Below, in pieces: positions 6,298 through 8,416 of a DNA stretch of 8,416 nt. The DNA is from an uncultured Bacteroidales bacterium. Its GTDB lineage: Bacteria; Bacteroidota; Bacteroidia; Bacteroidales; UBA3824. The stretch covers positions 1 to 8,416 of the forward strand of contig CALFIU010000160.1 of assembly GCA_937877455.1 (NCBI GenBank), read 5' to 3'. The translations under genes were made by a program, and so were the position numbers. Every line of letters starts with the position of its first letter. Positions within the stretch are counted from its first letter, which is position 1. The notes under the pieces are model-generated. The model had not been told where the DNA came from. It saw nothing but the letters and a program-made list of their open reading frames with translations, and did not search any database.

Positions 6298-6321
6298 AGT
6301 ATGCTTTACATATATCTTTTT
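6290..6321 (+). terminator. Probable terminator of the lysogeny operon
   Basis: ATATGTAAAG (6290-6299) and its exact reverse complement (6304-6313) form a 10-bp stem with a 4-base loop. A T-rich tail follows (6315-6321). The stem is AT-rich and therefore weak, and it contains the integrase stop codon. It may act alone or double as an integrase binding site, because both arms carry ATGTAA. Confidence 0.5.
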
Positions 6322-6501
6322 ATTCGTATTTTTTAAGTGTAAAATATACAACAATAACTCTATTTTTCTAAGCACGGATTACATTAATATAATTATAATT
6401 GCTTTATAGAAAAATGTAATGTAAAGTATAAGCAAAATGTAAGGTTTTCGAGCATTTTTCATTAAAAAGTTGATTTTTTTATTAAAAAAGTTGTAAAAAA
6501 A

Positions 6502-6533
6502 TTTGGAGGTTTTAATGAAATTGCATATATTTG
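6502..6533 (+). promoter_or_regulatory. Bacteroidota-type promoter (TTTG-N20-TATATTTG)
   Basis: TTTG (6502-6505), a 20-bp spacer and TATATTTG (6526-6533) match the TTTG/TAnnTTTG consensus exactly. Transcription would begin near 6540, about 40 bases before the ATG of the 55-aa gene, and probably continues through the right-arm genes. Confidence 0.72.
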
Positions 6534-6582
6534 TAATGTAATTAAAAAACAAAGATAGTCAACAATTAAAAACTTAAAGAAA

Positions 6583-6750
6583 ATGAAAAAAGTAATTTTA
6601 ACAATAGAAAAAATAATCTGCAAAATGTTTGCAGTTGCTTGGTACGAACTTAAAAAAGGTCTTTCAACGACCTTTAAGACAGTGGACGGTCGCTTGTTTG
6701 AAATCCGTATCACTGGGAAACAGGCGATAATACAAGGCTTAATTTTTTAA
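6583..6750 (+). CDS. Small hypothetical protein, 55 aa
   Basis: ATG at 6583 opens a 55-codon frame ending in TAA at 6750. The protein begins with a hydrophobic/basic helix (KKVILTIEKIICKMFAVAWY) and continues as FKTVDGRLFEIRITGKQAII, a beta-rich pattern faintly resembling small Bacteroidota phage proteins with the motif FKKVDG. I cannot name a family. Support comes from the consensus promoter just upstream (6502-6533), the usual A-rich leader (AAAGAAAATG) and protein-like composition. It contains a 7-bp hairpin (6655-6675). The opposite strand is also open over this stretch but would run through the promoter and is less likely. Confidence 0.65.
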   Translation: MKKVILTIEKIICKMFAVAWYELKKGLSTTFKTVDGRLFEIRITGKQAIIQGLIF

Positions 6751-6839
6751 TCCAAACTGGCATTATAATACAGTTTATAACATCAAAACAAAGTCAAAAA
6801 AACTAATAATTATTATTAACAATTAAAAATTTTAAAAAA

Positions 6840-7247
6840 ATGAAAACATTAGAAGAAATAATCAAAAACGCGGATTACAAAAGACTGAACGCTGCTCTAA
6901 CTGACCGCGCTGTTGAACTTGCATTAAAATTAAAAGAAGCATTAATAACAATAAATTTTGAAGGGGGCTTTTTGGGTGGGTGTTGGCTCTACCTTGAAGA
7001 AAAACGCTGCTCTGTCTCGACCGATTACTTTCTATATATAGAAAGTAGCGGATTAAGAGGCTGTTTGAGTACTTATAAGTCGTATTATTATGGGGGTGAT
7101 TTTAACTGCTGGGTCTCGGCAGCAACATCAAAGTTACGGCTTATTTTTCTAAATAACGCAAAAAATATATTTGCGGGTTTGGAAAAAATGCAAAACGAAA
7201 TTAACGCCGAAATTGAAAAGGCGTTAGAGGAAACAAAAGAACTTTAA
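6840..7247 (+). CDS. Hypothetical protein, 135 aa
   Basis: I do not recognise this family. Helical ends (LEEIIKNADYKRLNAALTDR and NNAKNIFAGLEKMQNEINAE) flank a central beta-like, Gly/Tyr/Cys-rich part (residues 40-95, with FEGGFLGGCWLYLEE and STYKSYYYGGDFNCWV). There is no signal peptide or clear membrane segment. The start ATG follows a long A-rich leader (about 90 bases from the previous stop) in which I see no consensus promoter, so it is probably served by the promoter at 6502-6533. The gene holds a perfect 22-bp palindrome at codons 63-70, and its stop codon lies in a 10-bp hairpin that also fronts the next frame. Confidence 0.75.
   Translation: MKTLEEIIKNADYKRLNAALTDRAVELALKLKEALITINFEGGFLGGCWLYLEEKRCSVSTDYFLYIESSGLRGCLSTYKSYYYGGDFNCWVSAATSKLRLIFLNNAKNIFAGLEKMQNEINAEIEKALEETKEL
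7026..7047. repeat. Perfect 22-bp palindrome in the 135-aa gene
   Basis: The half-site TACTTTCTATA is followed directly by its reverse complement, with no spacer. It overlaps codons for DYFLYIES. A palindrome this long is unusual inside coding DNA. It may bind a dimeric protein or extrude as a cruciform. Confidence 0.7.
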
Positions 7248-7270
7248 GGTAACGGCGGCTGTTACCTTAA
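7244..7270 (+). repeat. 10-bp stem-loop spanning a stop codon between two frames
   Basis: TTAAGGTAAC (7244-7253) and its exact reverse complement (7261-7270) flank the loop GGCGGCT. The stop of the 135-aa gene (7245-7247) is in the first arm and the GTG of the next frame lies three bases after the second. No T-run follows, so it is unlikely to be a terminator; translational control or recoding is more likely. Confidence 0.6.
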
Positions 7271-7272
7271 CG

Positions 7273-7407
7273 GTGGGGGATTTAAAATCTTTGTTGGAAG
7301 AATACAACGAAGAAACCCCCGTTATAACTTGCAACCCATCTAACTTTTGTAAATACGGTTTTTTGGACAAAAATTATATTGAGTTAATCAATACCACCGA
7401 CGAATAA
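7273..7407 (+). CDS. Small protein with a VGDLKSLLEEYNEETPV motif, no ATG start
   Basis: The frame read from GTG at 7273 gives 44 residues: GDLKSLLEEYNEETPVITC, then NPSNFCKYGFLDKNYIELIN. The opening resembles the start of small Bacteroidota and phage proteins of the form MTVGELKELLxxYPDDTPV, so it is very likely a real protein. The family's usual start would fall one or two codons earlier, where the sequence reads TTA-ACG-GTG, so the GTG is the best conventional start. The frame stays open upstream to 7228. Reading could also enter from the 135-aa gene by +1 slippage at CTT-TAA-G (7242-7248). A hairpin sits directly before the start. Function unknown. Confidence 0.5.
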   Translation: MGDLKSLLEEYNEETPVITCNPSNFCKYGFLDKNYIELINTTDE

Positions 7408-7473
7408 ATAAAAAGGTTTTCGGTAATCCTATAAAACCGAATTTAAAAAAATAAAATTCAAAAATTTATCAAA

Positions 7474-7749
7474 ATGAAAATCACGTATAAATATAAAGAA
7501 CATGGTTCAATCCAAACGTTGGTTTGGATTGAAGAGATAATTTGGAAGAACGGTGAGTATATAAACGCCGATGGCAAAACTTTATTTGCTTTGTCGGTGG
7601 AGTACGCGCAAAAAATCCCGTCTGTTCGCGGGGTATCGCTTGTAATTGAAAACAAAGGACACGCCACCGTAAAGTTTGCAAAACGGCTTATCCCTTTTTT
7701 GTCTTCCAACCGTCTTTTTGAAATGTTTAAATTCGTTCATAATGTTTAA
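7474..7749 (+). CDS. Hypothetical protein, 91 aa
   Basis: I do not recognise this family. The sequence alternates short strands (MKITYKYKEHGSIQTLVWIEEI, then EYINADGKTLFALSVEYA), a beta segment VRGVSLVIENKGHATVKF and a hydrophobic C-terminus (LIPFLSSNRLFEMFKFV). It lacks a signal peptide. The ATG lies within a single TCAAAATGA motif (7469-7477), the same 9-mer as the candidate repressor operators, and a 12-bp hairpin occupies codons 11-20. The next gene begins 8 bases before its stop. The 66 bases before it contain only a weak 6-bp hairpin and no consensus promoter. Several opposite-strand frames overlap it, but this frame fits the leader style and gene order best. Confidence 0.65.
   Translation: MKITYKYKEHGSIQTLVWIEEIIWKNGEYINADGKTLFALSVEYAQKIPSVRGVSLVIENKGHATVKFAKRLIPFLSSNRLFEMFKFVHNV
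7506..7533 (+). repeat. 12-bp perfect stem-loop at the start of the 91-aa gene
   Basis: TTCAATCCAAAC (7506-7517) and its exact reverse complement (7522-7533) flank the 4-base loop GTTG, 32 bases after the ATG. In mRNA this would be the most stable hairpin I found in the window and could slow or gate early translation. Confidence 0.7.
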
Positions 7750-7951
7750 AACGGTGGTTATTATTAACAAAAAAACAGGGGCAAAATTGGCGGAGTTGGC
7801 TTTAATGCCGTTTGCCTCTTTGCAATTTGGATTTGAACTAAATAACAAATTACAACGAGTTTTTGTTGTTAGAAACGCAAAAACAACAAAAATTTATGAT
7901 AGTGTTTTTGTTGGGAATGAAGAAATTAAAATAAAAATAATAAAAAAATAA
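7742..7951 (+). CDS. Small basic hypothetical protein, 69 aa
   Basis: I chose the ATG at 7742, which overlaps the previous gene by 8 bases, over an in-frame ATG at 7676 that would overlap it by 74 bases. The product is beta-rich and basic: MFKTVVIINKKTGAKLAELA, then FELNNKLQRVFVVRNAKTTK, ending in KIKIIKK. Such small basic proteins are common in phages, but no family is recognised. It is the last gene of the right-arm cluster and ends 9 bases before murB. Confidence 0.65.
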   Translation: MFKTVVIINKKTGAKLAELALMPFASLQFGFELNNKLQRVFVVRNAKTTKIYDSVFVGNEEIKIKIIKK

Positions 7952-7960
7952 TAAAAAAAT

Positions 7961-8416
7961 ATGAAAAAGAATTTGGAAACACAAATTTTAAATGACCTTA
8001 AATTACTAACACAAGAAGAAAACATTAAAGTTAATGACCCAATGTCTAAACACACATCCTTTAAAGTTGGAGGACCAGCTGATTTTTACATTACAGTAAA
8101 AACAATAGAACAAATACAAAATATACTTAAATTCGCTAATAAAAATAATATACCACTATATGTTATAGGAAATGGAAGTAATTTATTGGTAAGCGATAAA
8201 GGATATAATGGAGTTTTAATACAAATCAGAGAGGATAATTTCTGTCAATTAACAGTTAAAAAAAAGGATGATAAGCATTACATACTTACTGTGGGTGGAG
8301 GAATGCTTATGAAAACGTTATCAATTGAAGCATGCTTATTATCTTTAGCTGGATTGGATGATATTATTGATATACCTGGAACTGTTGGAGGAGGAATTAT
8401 TATGAATGCATCATTT
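7961..8416 (+). CDS. murB: UDP-N-acetylenolpyruvoylglucosamine reductase (MurB), first 152 residues
   Basis: MurB reduces UDP-GlcNAc-enolpyruvate to UDP-MurNAc with NADPH and bound FAD, an essential cytoplasmic step of peptidoglycan synthesis. The visible part is the FAD-binding domain: HTSFKVGGPAD (31-41), GNGSNLLVSDKG (70-81) and IPGTVGGGIIMNASF (138-152). The catalytic Ser and Glu lie beyond the window edge. HTSFKVGGPAD marks a type II-like MurB, common in Firmicutes, whereas the Bacteroidota forms I know are type I. Thirteen of 14 glycines use GGA, unlike all upstream genes. The leader is A-rich with no Shine-Dalgarno sequence. It could be host flank, acquired DNA or a misjoined contig. 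The identity is secure. Confidence 0.93.
   Translation, partial: MKKNLETQILNDLKLLTQEENIKVNDPMSKHTSFKVGGPADFYITVKTIEQIQNILKFANKNNIPLYVIGNGSNLLVSDKGYNGVLIQIREDNFCQLTVKKKDDKHYILTVGGGMLMKTLSIEACLLSLAGLDDIIDIPGTVGGGIIMNASF

Larger units (their letters stand above)
6290..6545 (+). other. Cluster of ATGTAA repeats after the integrase; candidate attP or arm-site region
   Basis: ATGTAA occurs at 6292-6297, 6414-6419, 6419-6424, 6437-6442 and 6536-6541, and inverted (TTACAT) at 6306-6311 and 6379-6384. An 11-bp direct repeat ATGTAAAGTAT lies at 6292-6302 and 6419-6429. An inverted pair ATTACATT/AATGTAAT lies at 6378-6385 and 6413-6420. From base composition fewer than one copy would be expected here. 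No gene occupies 6298-6582. Repeated short sites beside an integrase gene are typical of phage attachment sites, but no core or attL/attR pair is visible. Confidence 0.45.

Noticed and set aside
6462..6713. Minus-strand open frame of 83 codons
   Set aside because: It crosses a perfect plus-strand promoter and the 55-aa gene. Its product is a string of hydrophobic residues, typical of the reverse of A-rich DNA.
6754..6776. AAACTG/CAGTTT hairpin after the 55-aa gene as a terminator
   Set aside because: The stem is only 6 bp, the loop is 11 bases, and no T-run follows.
7411..7441. GGTTTT/AAAACC and TTCGGT/ACCGAA hairpins as a terminator
   Set aside because: The stems are 6 bp, mutually exclusive, and followed by A-rich rather than T-rich sequence.
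7676..7741. Earlier ATG for the 69-aa gene
   Set aside because: It would add 22 residues and overlap the previous gene by 74 bases. The ATG at 7742 gives a normal 8-base overlap and a better N-terminus.
7458..7848. Three minus-strand frames over the right-arm genes
   Set aside because: They are mutually overlapping and antisense to two plus-strand genes that fit the gene order and leader style.
1..8416. CRISPR arrays, tRNA or rRNA genes, insertion sequences
   Set aside because: I saw no regularly spaced direct repeats of CRISPR type, no cloverleaf-like segment and no transposase or terminal inverted repeats of IS type.

Overview
The window looks like the control and integration end of a temperate phage or related integrative element in a low-GC member of the Bacteroidota. 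Four things point there. Two promoters match the Bacteroidota consensus (TTTG, 20-bp spacer, TAnnTTTG) exactly. Start codons follow A-rich leaders with no Shine-Dalgarno sequence. One gene resembles the DUF3853 family. The repressor-type proteins and the tyrosine recombinase also resemble those of Bacteroides mobile elements. All family assignments were made by eye, without a database search.

Left arm (1-3071, minus strand): a compact leftward operon of five genes. In order of transcription these are a small Cro-like protein, a DUF3853-like helix-turn-helix protein, a 221-aa unknown, a 161-aa unknown with an acidic repeat tail, and a Rad50/SbcC-like ATPase that runs off the left edge. It reads as an early or recombination operon.

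Control region (3072-3275): a perfect leftward promoter (3196-3227) lies among three copies of the 9-bp motif TCAAAATGA. One copy is inside the promoter spacer and one abuts the -33 box. Two more copies form a perfect inverted repeat inside the neighbouring repressor gene. This is a readable candidate genetic switch.

Lysogeny operon (3276-6297, plus strand): repressor, HNH nuclease, lipoprotein, second repressor-like protein and tyrosine recombinase. They are joined by ATGA overlaps or gaps of 2-4 bases. The HNH and lipoprotein genes sit where prophages often carry cargo, so an exclusion or defence role is possible but unproven.

Right arm (6298-7951, plus strand): a terminator-like hairpin, then a 250-bp stretch with seven copies of ATGTAA/TTACAT that may be integrase arm sites or attP, a second consensus promoter, and five small unknown genes. 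One of the five has no ATG and may be reached by a GTG start or by +1 frameshifting. Several perfect palindromes and hairpins lie inside these genes.

Right edge (7961-8416): the first 152 codons of a type II-like murB. Its glycine codon use (13 of 14 GGA) is very different from the integrase (1 of 20 GGA). This marks a compositional boundary at about 7955: an element/host junction, a transferred gene, or an assembly join.
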